Assembly: GCA_015065885.1 (NCBI GenBank) | Contig: SVPJ01000006.1 | Span: 1-64,000, forward strand | Length of the DNA: 64,000 nucleotides | Source: Oscillospiraceae bacterium | GTDB lineage: Bacteria; Bacillota; Clostridia; Oscillospirales; Acutalibacteraceae | Reading direction: 5' to 3' | Shown: in pieces, positions 9,299-18,561 of the stretch | Layout of the letters: every line of letters starts with the position of its first letter | How positions within the stretch are numbered: position 1 is the first letter of the stretch | Made by a program: the position numbers and the translations under genes | The notes under the pieces: model-generated | What the model was told of the DNA's origin: nothing | The model's database searches: none | What the model saw: only the letters and a program-made list of their open reading frames with translations

Positions 9299-9814
9299 AT
9301 GAACATGGCAATGCAAACGCCGGTACACGGTACCGAAGCGTACGATCTGTCGTTGTTTGAAGAACGTCCCGCCCGCCTGAAAGAGGTAAAACCGAGCAAA
9401 AAGGTGCAAAAAGCACGGCGCCGCACCGCACGTCTGCAATCCGTCATCAACGTGGCGGTGACCCTGCTTGTGACGACCGCGGTGTGTGCGGTGGTCGCCT
9501 TGATGATCTTCGACCGCGTGCAGATCACCGAGATCAATGACGAGATCATTCAAAAGCAGGAAACGCTCGATATTTTGGAAAGCGAGACCATTCGTCTGTC
9601 GAACGAGCTTGCGGCGCAGACCTCGGCAGAACAGGTGGACGCCTACGCCGCCGCGAACGGAATGCAGAAGATCGACAACTATCAGTTGCAGTATATTACG
9701 GTGGAAGCGGGCGACAAGCTGGAAGTGACGGATGACGGCGAGCAAGGCTTTTTTGAAGCGGTTGCCGCGGGTATCGGCGACTTCTTCCACTGGGTGAAAT
9801 ATTTGTTTGAGTGA
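9299..9814 (+). CDS. ftsL: FtsL-like septum protein
   Basis: A 171-residue bitopic membrane protein placed where ftsL always lies, between rsmH and the PBP gene. It has a basic cytoplasmic N-terminus (KPSKKVQKARRRTARLQ), one transmembrane helix (VINVAVTLLVTTAVCAVVALMIF), and an extracytoplasmic coiled-coil-like stretch (EINDEIIQKQETLDILESE) that in FtsL pairs with FtsB/DivIC and FtsQ. The C-terminal tail is longer than typical and has no recognised domain. Sequence conservation of FtsL is low, so the call rests on topology and position. Start is ATG 9299, or ATG 9305 two codons later. Confidence 0.85.
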   Translation: MNMAMQTPVHGTEAYDLSLFEERPARLKEVKPSKKVQKARRRTARLQSVINVAVTLLVTTAVCAVVALMIFDRVQITEINDEIIQKQETLDILESETIRLSNELAAQTSAEQVDAYAAANGMQKIDNYQLQYITVEAGDKLEVTDDGEQGFFEAVAAGIGDFFHWVKYLFE

Positions 9815-9901
9815 GACGGTATGTATGACCGTTTTGCGTAATATGCTGTTATCGGTTCACCCTGGAGGCTGGCACTCTGCGATTTCGGCAAGGAATCCCA
9901 T

Positions 9902-9933
9902 CGAGAGTTGAGATGTGCGCACCTCAACTCTCG
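9902..9933 (+). terminator. Intercistronic hairpin between ftsL and pbp
   Basis: CGAGAGTTGAG (9902-9912) pairs perfectly with CTCAACTCTCG (9923-9933) and is followed by TTTTG. The weak T-run suggests an attenuator or RNA processing site rather than a full stop, because the downstream pbp gene has no clear promoter of its own. Confidence 0.5.
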
Positions 9934-9967
9934 TTTTGCACTTATAACGAACGAAAGGACGGTTTTC

Positions 9968-12232
9968 ATGGCGGTTTCGGATAAAAAGGGTACGCCCGAA
10001 ATACATACGCGCGCACCGGTACGCGGAATGAAATTGCGCGCAGCAGCCGTGTTGATATTCGTTGTGGTGATCGCCTTCGGCGGCGTGATCGGCAAACTGT
10101 TTCACTGGCAGATACAAGAGGGCGACTCGCTGCAGCAGGAGGCGGTAGCACAGCAGCTCAGCGATACCGTCACCTCTCCGAACCGCGGTAAGATCTTCGA
10201 CCGCAACGGCAGTACGCTGGTAGAATCGCAACTGGTGTGGACGGTCATTATGTCTCCCGCCGCTATTGAAACGGACGAAGACCGTGTAACGATCGCGGAC
10301 GATATCTCCGCATTGTTGGAGGTGGATCGGGACACACTGTATGCAAAGACGCAAAAGACGTACTCGCAGTTTGAGTATGTGAAAAAGAAGATCCCGCGTG
10401 CGAAGGTGGAGGAACTCGCGGCGTGGGTAAGCGAAAAAGAGATGGGCGGCGTCTTCCGCGTCATCACCGACTACAAGCGGGTGTATCCCTACGGTTCGCT
10501 TGCCTCCACCGTACTCGGGTTTACGGGCGCGGAGGGCACGGGTCTGTACGGTCTTGAAGCACTGTATGAAAACACGCTGGCAGGGGAAGCGGGACGCGTT
10601 ATCACCACCCAAAACGGGTGGGGCGAAAAAATGCCTAACACCTTAAGTTACGAAAAGACCATCGACGCGACCGACGGCAGCAGTTTGGTACTCACCATCG
10701 ACCAGACCATTCAGCACTACGCCGAAAAGTATCTGGAGGAAGCGGTAAAAGCAACGGGTTGCACCAACCGCGGTCTGGCGGTGGTGATGGACGTGAACAC
10801 CGGCGGCATTTTGGCGTTGGCGGTGAAGGGGGATTACGACCCGAACGACCCGTTCACCATTGCCGACCCCGACGTGCTGGCGGAATTGGCAGAACTTTCG
10901 GGTGACGAAGAATCGACCGCCCGTTCGGCGGCGTTGCAAAAGCAGTGGAACAACAAGGTGGTATACGATTTCTACGAGCCGGGTTCGGTATTCAAGGTGT
11001 TCACCTCGTGCATGGGCATTGAGGAAGGGGTCGCGAATGAGAGCACTTCCTTCCACTGCGGCGGCTCGCTGACGGTACTCGGGCGCAAAATGAACTGCCA
11101 CGTGTATCCGTCGGCGCACGGTACGCAGACCTTCGCACAGGCGATCTCCAATTCCTGCAACCCTGCATTTATGAATCTCGGTCTCTCCATCGGTGCGAAA
11201 AACTTCTTCAAATATTTTGTCGGTTTCGGCTTTACCGAACTGACCGGCATCGATATGCTCGGTGAGTCGCAGGTGACCTCGGCACTGTATTACGACGATA
11301 CGATGGGTGACGTGTCGCTTGCGACCAACGCCATCGGTCAGACCTTTAAGATCACCCCCATTCAGATGATCACCGCCATTTCCGCCGTGGCGAACGGCGG
11401 CGACCTGATGACCCCGTACGTGGTGGCGGAGGAACTGGACAGTGCGGGCAACGTGCTGAAAGTCACCACTCCGACGGTGCGTCGGCAGGTCATTTCAAAG
11501 GACACCGCCGCCCGCGTGAGTGCGATGCTCGCGGCGTCGGTCAACGGCGGCGGCTCACGCAACGCCTACGTGGCGGGTTATCGCGTGGCGGGTAAGACGG
11601 GCACGTCGGATAAGACCGAACGACCCGAAGATAATAACGTGTGGGCGTCCTTTTCGGGCTTTGCTCCTGCGGACGATCCGCAGATCGCCATTTTGGTGGT
11701 GCTTGACGAGCCGCACAGTGCCATTCGTTACGGCGGTACCATCTCCGCTCCCGTGGCACAGAAGATCTTAGCGGACGCCCTGCCGTATCTCGGCATTGAG
11801 CCGGTGTATACCGATGCGGAACTTGCGAATATGAACAGTGCGACCCCCGCGGTGGTGGGCAAAGAGGTAAATACCGCGGCGTCGCTCGTGAAGAGCCAGG
11901 GGCTGGAATATTACATCGTGGGCGAGGGCAGTACGGTACTCAAACAAGTGCCCGACGGCGGCGCGACCATTCCGAAGGGCGGTCAGGTGGTGCTGTACAC
12001 CGAAACGACGGTGGCGGACAAAACGGTCACCGTGCCGAATTTTGAAGGCATGACCCTGTCACAAGCAAATCAAGCGGCGGCGTCAAGCGGTGTGAACATT
12101 CTCATCAAAGGGTTGGTCACGGGTGCTTCGGGCGACCCGAAGGTGTCCACCCAGAGTGTCGCGGGCGGTACGACCGTGCCGCGGGCAACGGTGGTCACCG
12201 TGAACTTTATCTATGCGGATGCTATCGAATAA
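9968..12232 (+). CDS. Class B penicillin-binding protein with PASTA domains (PbpB/SpoVD type)
   Basis: A 754-residue septal transpeptidase that crosslinks peptidoglycan stem peptides with FtsW. One N-terminal transmembrane helix (AAAVLIFVVVIAFGGVIGKLF) is followed by a dimerisation domain and a transpeptidase domain carrying SVFK (active Ser near residue 339), SNSCN, and GKTGTS near 541. Two PASTA domains occupy roughly 620-754 (VVGKEVNTAASL; VPNFEGMTLSQANQ). The start ATG at 9968 has AAAGGAC upstream and lies after the ftsL-pbp hairpin. Position in the cluster and PASTA tail fit either vegetative PbpB or sporulation SpoVD; sequence alone does not decide which. Confidence 0.93.
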   Translation: MAVSDKKGTPEIHTRAPVRGMKLRAAAVLIFVVVIAFGGVIGKLFHWQIQEGDSLQQEAVAQQLSDTVTSPNRGKIFDRNGSTLVESQLVWTVIMSPAAIETDEDRVTIADDISALLEVDRDTLYAKTQKTYSQFEYVKKKIPRAKVEELAAWVSEKEMGGVFRVITDYKRVYPYGSLASTVLGFTGAEGTGLYGLEALYENTLAGEAGRVITTQNGWGEKMPNTLSYEKTIDATDGSSLVLTIDQTIQHYAEKYLEEAVKATGCTNRGLAVVMDVNTGGILALAVKGDYDPNDPFTIADPDVLAELAELSGDEESTARSAALQKQWNNKVVYDFYEPGSVFKVFTSCMGIEEGVANESTSFHCGGSLTVLGRKMNCHVYPSAHGTQTFAQAISNSCNPAFMNLGLSIGAKNFFKYFVGFGFTELTGIDMLGESQVTSALYYDDTMGDVSLATNAIGQTFKITPIQMITAISAVANGGDLMTPYVVAEELDSAGNVLKVTTPTVRRQVISKDTAARVSAMLAASVNGGGSRNAYVAGYRVAGKTGTSDKTERPEDNNVWASFSGFAPADDPQIAILVVLDEPHSAIRYGGTISAPVAQKILADALPYLGIEPVYTDAELANMNSATPAVVGKEVNTAASLVKSQGLEYYIVGEGSTVLKQVPDGGATIPKGGQVVLYTETTVADKTVTVPNFEGMTLSQANQAAASSGVNILIKGLVTGASGDPKVSTQSVAGGTTVPRATVVTVNFIYADAIE

Positions 12233-12251
12233 TCAGTAAGGAAGTGGCTGT

Positions 12252-13670
12252 ATGATGCGGTTATCGGCTCTGCTTGGGGGCACACTACCGATTGCGGACC
12301 GTGATATTGCGGGGATCACCTGCGACTCACGCCGTGTGGAGAGCGGATTTGCGTTCGTGTGTATTCGCGGTACGGCGCAGGACGGGCACGTATACGCCGC
12401 CGATGCGCTGAAAAAGGGGGCGGCGGTGGTCATCACCGAAGAGGCGCAGGGCCTTTTCGACGAAGTCACCGTTTCGGATACGCGGCAGGTGTGGGCACAG
12501 ATGTGTGCCCGTTGGTTCGGTAATCCTGCGGAACGCCTGCATTTGATCGGCGTGACGGGCACCAATGGCAAGACCACCGTCACGTGGCTCCTGAAGGCGG
12601 CGCTCACCGCCTGCGGTCACAAGGTGGGGCTTCTCGGCACCATTCAAAATATGATCGGCGAGCGGGTGTTGCCTTCGGGGCACACCACCCCCGACCCGTA
12701 CGAACTGCAAAGTCTGTTGGCGTTGATGGTGGCGGAAGGGTGCGATTACGCGGTGATGGAGGTCTCTTCCCACGCGCTGTGCCAGAATCGCGTGGACGGT
12801 TGCGTATTTGACGCCGCCGTTTTCACCAATTTGACCCAAGACCATCTCGACTATCACGGTACGATGGAAGCGTACGCCGAGGCGAAAAAACGATTGTTTT
12901 CGCAGGCGAAATGCGCCATCATCAATGCGGACGACGCGTGGGCGGCGACCATGTGCGACGGTATCACCATCCCCGTGACGACCTTCTCGGCTAAAACGAC
13001 GGCGGATTACACTGCCCGTGAGATCACGGCGCGTCCCGACGGGGTGGATTTCCTTTTGCAAGCGGGGGATACTGCTGCGCGGGTGCATTTTGCCATCCCC
13101 GGTATGTTTTCGGTGTATAACGCTTTGGCGACCGCGGCGTGTCTGCTCGCGCTTGGTTTTCCGTTGTCCGCAGTGGCGGCGGCACTGGAGGCGGCACGCG
13201 GCGTGAAAGGTCGCGCGGAGATCGTGGAAGGCCCCGCGGGTGTCACGGTGGTCATCGACTACGCGCACACCCCCGACGGGCTTGCCAATATCTGCCGCAC
13301 CTTAAAAGAGTGCTGTGCAGGGGAACTCATCACCGTGTTCGGTTGCGGCGGTGACCGCGACCGCACCAAACGCCCGAAAATGGGGCGCATCGCGGCAGAA
13401 CTGTCCGACCGCGTGGTGGTCACCTCCGATAATCCGCGTTCGGAAGACCCGATGGGCATTATTGAAGAGATTTTGGTCGGCGTACGGGAAGTAGACGTCC
13501 CGTACATCGTGGAGGAAAACCGTGCCCGCGCCATTCACGCGGCACTGGCGGTCGCCCGTCCGGGCGATACGGTGTTGCTTGCAGGCAAAGGACACGAAAC
13601 GTATCAGATCTTGGCGGACGGCGTGATCCATCTCGACGAACGGGAGATCGTGGCGGAGGTAAGGGGGTAA
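12252..13670 (+). CDS. murE: UDP-MurNAc-L-Ala-D-Glu:meso-diaminopimelate ligase
   Basis: Mur ligase adding the third amino acid to the peptidoglycan precursor. The 472-residue protein has the N-terminal UDP-binding domain, the ATP loop GVTGTNGKTTVTW, the central lysine region, and the C-terminal SDNPRSEDP motif. DNPR is the family signature of meso-diaminopimelate specificity, so the wall is predicted to be mDAP type. Start ATG at 12252 follows a short gap after pbp; a second ATG at 12255 is equally possible. murF and murD, normally next, are missing from this cluster. Confidence 0.96.
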   Translation: MMRLSALLGGTLPIADRDIAGITCDSRRVESGFAFVCIRGTAQDGHVYAADALKKGAAVVITEEAQGLFDEVTVSDTRQVWAQMCARWFGNPAERLHLIGVTGTNGKTTVTWLLKAALTACGHKVGLLGTIQNMIGERVLPSGHTTPDPYELQSLLALMVAEGCDYAVMEVSSHALCQNRVDGCVFDAAVFTNLTQDHLDYHGTMEAYAEAKKRLFSQAKCAIINADDAWAATMCDGITIPVTTFSAKTTADYTAREITARPDGVDFLLQAGDTAARVHFAIPGMFSVYNALATAACLLALGFPLSAVAAALEAARGVKGRAEIVEGPAGVTVVIDYAHTPDGLANICRTLKECCAGELITVFGCGGDRDRTKRPKMGRIAAELSDRVVVTSDNPRSEDPMGIIEEILVGVREVDVPYIVEENRARAIHAALAVARPGDTVLLAGKGHETYQILADGVIHLDEREIVAEVRG

Positions 13671-13673
13671 ATC

Positions 13674-14699
13674 ATGGATATTCGACAGACCGTTTGTTTT
13701 TTGCTCACCGCAACGGTGGCGTTCGCGGTCAGCGCCCTTGCGGGCCGATGGCTGATCCCGTGGTTGCACCGCCTGCGTTTTGGACAGACGATTCGTGAAG
13801 TCGGCCCTTCGTGGCACCAAAAAAAGCAGGGCACCCCTACGATGGGCGGTATGCTGTTCTTGGTCGGTATGACGGCGGCACTGTTGGCGGCGGTGCCGAT
13901 CTGCTGTCTGCTTGCGCCCAAGGTGCCCGCACTTGCGCTGTTTCGCACCAACGGGGCGATCACCCGCTTTTTTGCAGGCGTATTGCTCGTGTTCGGCTGT
14001 GCCGCCATCGGTTTTGCAGACGACTACATCAAGGTGGTCAAAAAGCGCAATCTGGGACTCACCGAACGGCAAAAACTGGTGTGTCAGTTGGTGGTCGCGG
14101 CAGGCTACGTGACCTCGCTCTTTTTGTGTAACGAAGGCAGGATGTACGTTCCCTTCGCGGGGGAGGTAGCTCTCGGTTGGTGGTACATACCGCTTGGTAT
14201 CTTCATCGTGGTGGGCGCGACCAATGCGGTCAATATCACCGACGGTGTGGACGGCCTGTGCGGCAGTATCACCGTGATCGCGCTGATCCCGCTGTTGGTG
14301 CTTGCGGGGTATTACGGCGCGATGGGGCAAGGGCTCATTGCGGCGGCCATGATCGGCGGTATTCTGGGCTTTTTGGTGTGGAACCTGCACCCCGCGAAGG
14401 TGTTTATGGGAGACCTCGGCTCCCTTGCTCTCGGCGGCGTGCTGTGTGCGGTGGCGTTCGGTATCGACCGTCCGCTGCTCTTGATTCCCGTGGGTATCGT
14501 GTATATTGCAGAAACGCTTTCGGTCATTTTGCAGGTGACCTATTTTAAGTTGACTCACGGTAAACGGCTCTTTAAAATGAGTCCCATCCACCATCATTTT
14601 GAGATGTGCGGGTGGAGTGAGACCACCATTGTCACCGTGTTTTCGGCGGTGACACTTATCGGCAGTATCGGTGCATTGCTGCTCGCCTGGTACGCTTAA
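13674..14699 (+). CDS. mraY: Phospho-MurNAc-pentapeptide transferase MraY
   Basis: Polytopic membrane enzyme that transfers phospho-MurNAc-pentapeptide to undecaprenyl phosphate, making lipid I. The 341-residue protein shows about ten hydrophobic helices and the conserved blocks GPSWHQKKQGTPTMGG, FADDYIKVVKKRN (catalytic Asp pair), NITDGVDGL, FMGDLGSLALG and PIHHHFE. It starts 3 bases after the murE stop, so the two are co-transcribed and probably coupled. Confidence 0.97.
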   Translation: MDIRQTVCFLLTATVAFAVSALAGRWLIPWLHRLRFGQTIREVGPSWHQKKQGTPTMGGMLFLVGMTAALLAAVPICCLLAPKVPALALFRTNGAITRFFAGVLLVFGCAAIGFADDYIKVVKKRNLGLTERQKLVCQLVVAAGYVTSLFLCNEGRMYVPFAGEVALGWWYIPLGIFIVVGATNAVNITDGVDGLCGSITVIALIPLLVLAGYYGAMGQGLIAAAMIGGILGFLVWNLHPAKVFMGDLGSLALGGVLCAVAFGIDRPLLLIPVGIVYIAETLSVILQVTYFKLTHGKRLFKMSPIHHHFEMCGWSETTIVTVFSAVTLIGSIGALLLAWYA

Positions 14700-14731
14700 A
14701 TTTTTGAACTTTAACACACGGAGGTGACCGT

Positions 14732-15931
14732 ATGGCTACGAACGGACAAGAGGCGGCACGCACGACGGGTACGCCTGCAAAAAAGAAAAAGCGCAGTTAC
14801 GGTCTGCTCGCGGTGGGCGGCTTTGATATGCCGTTTTTGATCTTGCTGTTGCTCGTGCTGTCCATCGGACTGATCTGTATGTTTTCCGCAAGTTTCGTGT
14901 ACGCCTATTACAACGACGGTGACAGTTACTTTTATATCAAAAAGCAGATGATCTTTGCGCTTATCGGCGTGGTGGCGATGCTCGCGTGTTCCTGCGTGGA
15001 TTACCACTGGTGGCATAAGGCGGCACTGCCGCTGATGGGTGTTTCGTATATTCTGCTCATCATCGTGTTTCTTCTGCCCTCTGCGAGCGGCATCCGCCGT
15101 TGGATCCGTCTGCCGGGTATCGGGCAGTTTCAGCCGTCGGAAGTGGCAAAATTTGCCCTTATCGTGCTGTTTGCACATATGATATCGCTGAATCAAAAGC
15201 GGATGAAGAAGCTGACGGTCGGCTTTTGGCCGTTCCTCTTGGTGCTTGGTACGGTGTGCGGTCTGGTGGTCGTTGAGCCCCACCTGTCGGGTACCATTCT
15301 GCTCGCCGCCATCGGACTGGTGATGATGTTCGTCGGCGGCAGTAACCTTATCGCACTCGGCGGCTTGCTGGCACTCGGTGCCGTTGGCGCGTATATCATG
15401 GTGTTTAAGCTGGGATACGAATACGACCGTATTCTGGTATGGCTCGAGCCGTTCGAAAGCTATGCGGGCGAAATGCGCGACCAGGCGTGGCAAACGGTGC
15501 AGTCGCTCTATGCCATCGGATCGGGCGGCCTTCTCGGGCAGGGGCTGGGCAACTCGCGGCAGAAGCATCTGTTCTTGCCCGAACCGCAAAACGACTTCGT
15601 GTTTGCGGTGGTGTGCGAGGAACTCGGCTTCGTGGGCGCGGTCATCATCATTTTGTTGTTCGCCGCCTTGATCTGGCGCGGTTTCGCCATCGCGATGAAA
15701 GCCAAAGACAAATTTGGATTTATGCTCGCTATCGGGCTTACCGCGCAGATCGGTCTGCAGGTGGCGCTCAACTTGGCGGTGGTATCCAACCTCTTCCCCA
15801 ACACGGGCATCAGCCTGCCGTTCTTCAGTTACGGCGGCACGTCGCTCGTGATGTTGCTCGGACAAATGGGGATCATTCTGTCGATCTCTCGCGGGCAAAA
15901 TCGCCTGCATCAAGACCTTATCGAGGAGTAA
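14732..15931 (+). CDS. ftsW: Peptidoglycan glycosyltransferase FtsW
   Basis: SEDS-family polymerase that makes septal glycan from lipid II together with the class B PBP. A basic N-terminal tail (PAKKKKRS) precedes about ten transmembrane helices over 399 residues. SEDS signatures include GIRRWIRLPGIGQFQPSE, the EPHLSGT segment containing the conserved acidic residue region, the long extracellular loop with LPEPQNDFVF, and the C-terminal NTGISLPFFSYGGTS. Ribosome binding site GGAGGTG sits 6 bases before the ATG. It replaces the usual murD-ftsW order because murD is absent. Confidence 0.96.
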   Translation: MATNGQEAARTTGTPAKKKKRSYGLLAVGGFDMPFLILLLLVLSIGLICMFSASFVYAYYNDGDSYFYIKKQMIFALIGVVAMLACSCVDYHWWHKAALPLMGVSYILLIIVFLLPSASGIRRWIRLPGIGQFQPSEVAKFALIVLFAHMISLNQKRMKKLTVGFWPFLLVLGTVCGLVVVEPHLSGTILLAAIGLVMMFVGGSNLIALGGLLALGAVGAYIMVFKLGYEYDRILVWLEPFESYAGEMRDQAWQTVQSLYAIGSGGLLGQGLGNSRQKHLFLPEPQNDFVFAVVCEELGFVGAVIIILLFAALIWRGFAIAMKAKDKFGFMLAIGLTAQIGLQVALNLAVVSNLFPNTGISLPFFSYGGTSLVMLLGQMGIILSISRGQNRLHQDLIEE

Positions 15932-15936
15932 TTGGT

Positions 15937-17055
15937 ATGCGCGTGTTAATGACGGGCGGCGGTACAGGCGGACACATTAACCCGGCGTTGGCGATCGCCG
16001 CCATTTTGCGCCGTCGCTATCCCGATGCCGAGTTTTTGTTCGTGGGTGCGAGGGGGCGTATGGAAGAAACGCTCGTCCCTGCGGCAGGCTATACCTTAAA
16101 AACAGTGGACGTGCGCGGCTTTCAACGGCGTTTGTCGCTGAAAAACGTGGGCCGAAACATCGCGGCGGCGTGGTGCGCCGTAACGGCAACGGCCGCTTGC
16201 ACCCGTATTTTGAAAGAGTTTCAGCCCGACATCGCCATCGGCACGGGCGGTTATGTCAGCGGTCCCATTCTGCGTCGTGCGGCACAGATGGGCATTCCCG
16301 TGGCGGTACACGAATCCAACGCGTTTCCGGGTGTGACGGTCAAAATGCTCGCGAAGTGGGCGGACGTTATCATGCTGTGTGACGAAGCGGCGGCAAAGCA
16401 TCTGCCGCCCGAGGCGAAGGTCGTGGTGACGGGCAATCCCATTCACCAAGGGTTCCAAAGTACCGACCGCACAACTGCGCGGCGGGAACTGGGACTGGAC
16501 GAACGCCCGCTGGTGCTGTCGGTGGGCGGCAGTCTCGGTGCCCGCCGTATCAACGAAACGATGATCGAAGTGCTGTGCCGCAGTCATAAAGAAGGCGGCT
16601 TACAGCACATCCACGCAACGGGCAAGCGTGAATACGAAGAGACCAAAGCGGCACTTTGTGCGGCGGGCGTGCCCCTTCACGGTGACGGCATTTGGGTGCG
16701 GGACTACATCGACGATATGCCGCGGTGTATGGCGGCGGCGGATGTGGTGGTCTCCCGCTGTGGGGCGATGACCCTTACCGAACTGCCAGCAGCGGGCAAA
16801 CCTGCCGTGCTGATCCCTTCGCCGTACGTGGCGGAAAATCACCAATATCACAATGCGATGGCACTCGTGAATAAGGGCGCCGCCGTATGTGTTGAAGAAA
16901 AAGATCTCACGGGGGATACCTTGTGGGAAGCGTTGCAGAGTATTTTGTCCGATCCCGCAAAGCGGCAACAAATGGCGGAAAATGCCGCCCGTGCCGCTAT
17001 TCGGGACGTAGATGACCGCATTTTGGCGGCACTCGAGCCGTTGATAAAACAATAA
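15937..17055 (+). CDS. murG: Undecaprenyldiphospho-MurNAc-pentapeptide GlcNAc transferase MurG
   Basis: Peripheral membrane GT28 transferase that adds GlcNAc to lipid I to form lipid II. The 372-residue protein begins with MRVLMTGGGTGGHINPALAI, contains the GTGGYVSGP and HESNAFPG blocks in the acceptor domain, and the SVGGSLGARRIN donor-binding loop plus the CRCGAMT-type segment (SRCGAMTLTELPAAGKPAVLIP) in the C-terminal domain. I chose ATG 15937, 6 bases after the ftsW stop, with GAGGAG inside the ftsW end; the track's long upstream extension is a shadow of ftsW. Confidence 0.96.
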   Translation: MRVLMTGGGTGGHINPALAIAAILRRRYPDAEFLFVGARGRMEETLVPAAGYTLKTVDVRGFQRRLSLKNVGRNIAAAWCAVTATAACTRILKEFQPDIAIGTGGYVSGPILRRAAQMGIPVAVHESNAFPGVTVKMLAKWADVIMLCDEAAAKHLPPEAKVVVTGNPIHQGFQSTDRTTARRELGLDERPLVLSVGGSLGARRINETMIEVLCRSHKEGGLQHIHATGKREYEETKAALCAAGVPLHGDGIWVRDYIDDMPRCMAAADVVVSRCGAMTLTELPAAGKPAVLIPSPYVAENHQYHNAMALVNKGAAVCVEEKDLTGDTLWEALQSILSDPAKRQQMAENAARAAIRDVDDRILAALEPLIKQ

Positions 17056-17145
17056 CACGGCGTTCTCCTTTGGCATAAGATGGGATGCAGGTGCATAGGA
17101 TATCCTTTGCGCCGAGTTTCAGGCTTTTCCGAAGGAGTGCGGAGT

Positions 17146-18561
17146 ATGGAGCGGCTGAGAATCGAAGGTGGCCGTCGGCTGGAAGGTACCGTTGCAATAC
17201 ACGGTGCCAAAAACAGCGCTCTGCCGCTGCTGGCGGCGACGCTGCTTTGCAAAGACGAATGTGCGTTACATAACTGTCCGCGATTGTCGGACGTGGACGT
17301 CGCGATGCGTATTTTGGAGCATCTCGGGTGCCGTGCTACGCGGCAGGACGGTACGGTTACGGTGCGGGCGGAGGCGGTCTCTCACCACGATGTTCCCGAA
17401 GGGTTGATGCGGGAGATGCGCTCCTCCATCGTCTTTTTGGGGGCGATACTGGCGCGGTGCGGAGAGGCGGCGTTGTCCTTCCCCGGCGGGTGTGAACTCG
17501 GACCGCGTCCGATCGATCTGCATCTGTCGTCACTGCGCCGCATGGGTGCCCTGATACGGGAGGAGTTCGGCGTACTCCGCTGCCGCGTGCCGAAAGGCTT
17601 GCACGGTGCCGCCATCACCCTGCCGTTTCCCAGCGTGGGAGCGACCGAAAACGTGTTGATCGCGGCGGCGACCGCAAAAGGCACCACCGTGCTGCGCAAT
17701 GCCGCGCGGGAGCCCGAAATATGCGATCTGTGCGCCTTTCTCACACGGTGCGGCGCACGCATTCACGGTGCGGGGGAAAGCACCGTGACGGTGGAGGGCG
17801 TGGAAGCACTTCACGGGTGTGAGCATCGGGTAATACCCGACCGCATCGAAGCCGCGACCTATATGGCGGCGGCCGCCGCCACGGGCGGTACGGTGGTGCT
17901 GAAAAACGTGGAGACCGAACATTTGATGCCGGTGTTGCCCGCGTTTGAGGAAGCGGGGTGTCGGCTGACGCTGTGGGGAGACTCCCTGCTTGTCAGTGCG
18001 CCGCCGCGGCTTCACCGTGTGCGTACCGTGCGCACCATGCCGTATCCGGGTTTTCCCACCGATGCGGCGGCACCCCTGCTTGCCATGTGCTGTGTGGCGG
18101 AAGGCACGGGGGTGTTCGTGGAAACGATATTTGAAAGCCGTTACAAATACGCGGGCGAGCTTCGCCGTATGGGTGCTTGCATCAAGGTGGAGGACCGCGT
18201 AGCGGTGGTGGAGGGTCGTCCGACCTTGTTCGGCACGGGCGTTGCTTGCACCGACCTGCGCGGCGGCGCCGCGTTGGCGGTGGCGGCACTGGCGGCGGAA
18301 GGGGTCACCGTGATCGGTGAACTTCACCATCTCGACCGCGGGTACGAGGATATGGAACGGACGCTGACGGCGCTCGGCGGGACGGTAAAACGAACGGAGG
18401 CAGAACATGGCACAGCAGACACGGACCAAAGTGAAGAAGAAACGGCGTGTCAGCCGCTTTACGACGGTGTGCATCCTATTCGGTATGGTCGTGGCACTGA
18501 TCCTGGCGAACGTGCTGGTGGACGTGGCAGTGAAGGGAAACGGCAAGCCTCAGACGAGTGA
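17146..18561 (+). CDS. murA: UDP-GlcNAc 1-carboxyvinyltransferase MurA with unusual C-terminal extension
   Basis: Transfers enolpyruvate from PEP to UDP-GlcNAc, the first committed step of peptidoglycan synthesis. The fold starts with MERLRIEGG and GAKNSALPLLAATLL and ends its conserved part near LGGTVKR. The start ATG at 17146 has GAAGGAG upstream. Oddity 1: the frame does not stop after the last conserved strand but runs about 50 residues further, out of phase through the start of ftsQ (155-base overlap). Oddity 2: the PEP-reactive loop, which usually has a Cys, should be checked at the GGCELGPRPIDLHL segment, where GGC aligns plausibly. Function is confident; the tail is probably non-functional read-through. 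Confidence 0.92.
   Translation: MERLRIEGGRRLEGTVAIHGAKNSALPLLAATLLCKDECALHNCPRLSDVDVAMRILEHLGCRATRQDGTVTVRAEAVSHHDVPEGLMREMRSSIVFLGAILARCGEAALSFPGGCELGPRPIDLHLSSLRRMGALIREEFGVLRCRVPKGLHGAAITLPFPSVGATENVLIAAATAKGTTVLRNAAREPEICDLCAFLTRCGARIHGAGESTVTVEGVEALHGCEHRVIPDRIEAATYMAAAAATGGTVVLKNVETEHLMPVLPAFEEAGCRLTLWGDSLLVSAPPRLHRVRTVRTMPYPGFPTDAAAPLLAMCCVAEGTGVFVETIFESRYKYAGELRRMGACIKVEDRVAVVEGRPTLFGTGVACTDLRGGAALAVAALAAEGVTVIGELHHLDRGYEDMERTLTALGGTVKRTEAEHGTADTDQSEEETACQPLYDGVHPIRYGRGTDPGERAGGRGSEGKRQASDE

Noticed and set aside
17080-17145. Earlier start for murA (track start 17080)
   Set aside because: No ribosome site precedes it, and the MurA fold begins exactly at MERLRIEGG, 22 codons later, after GAAGGAG.
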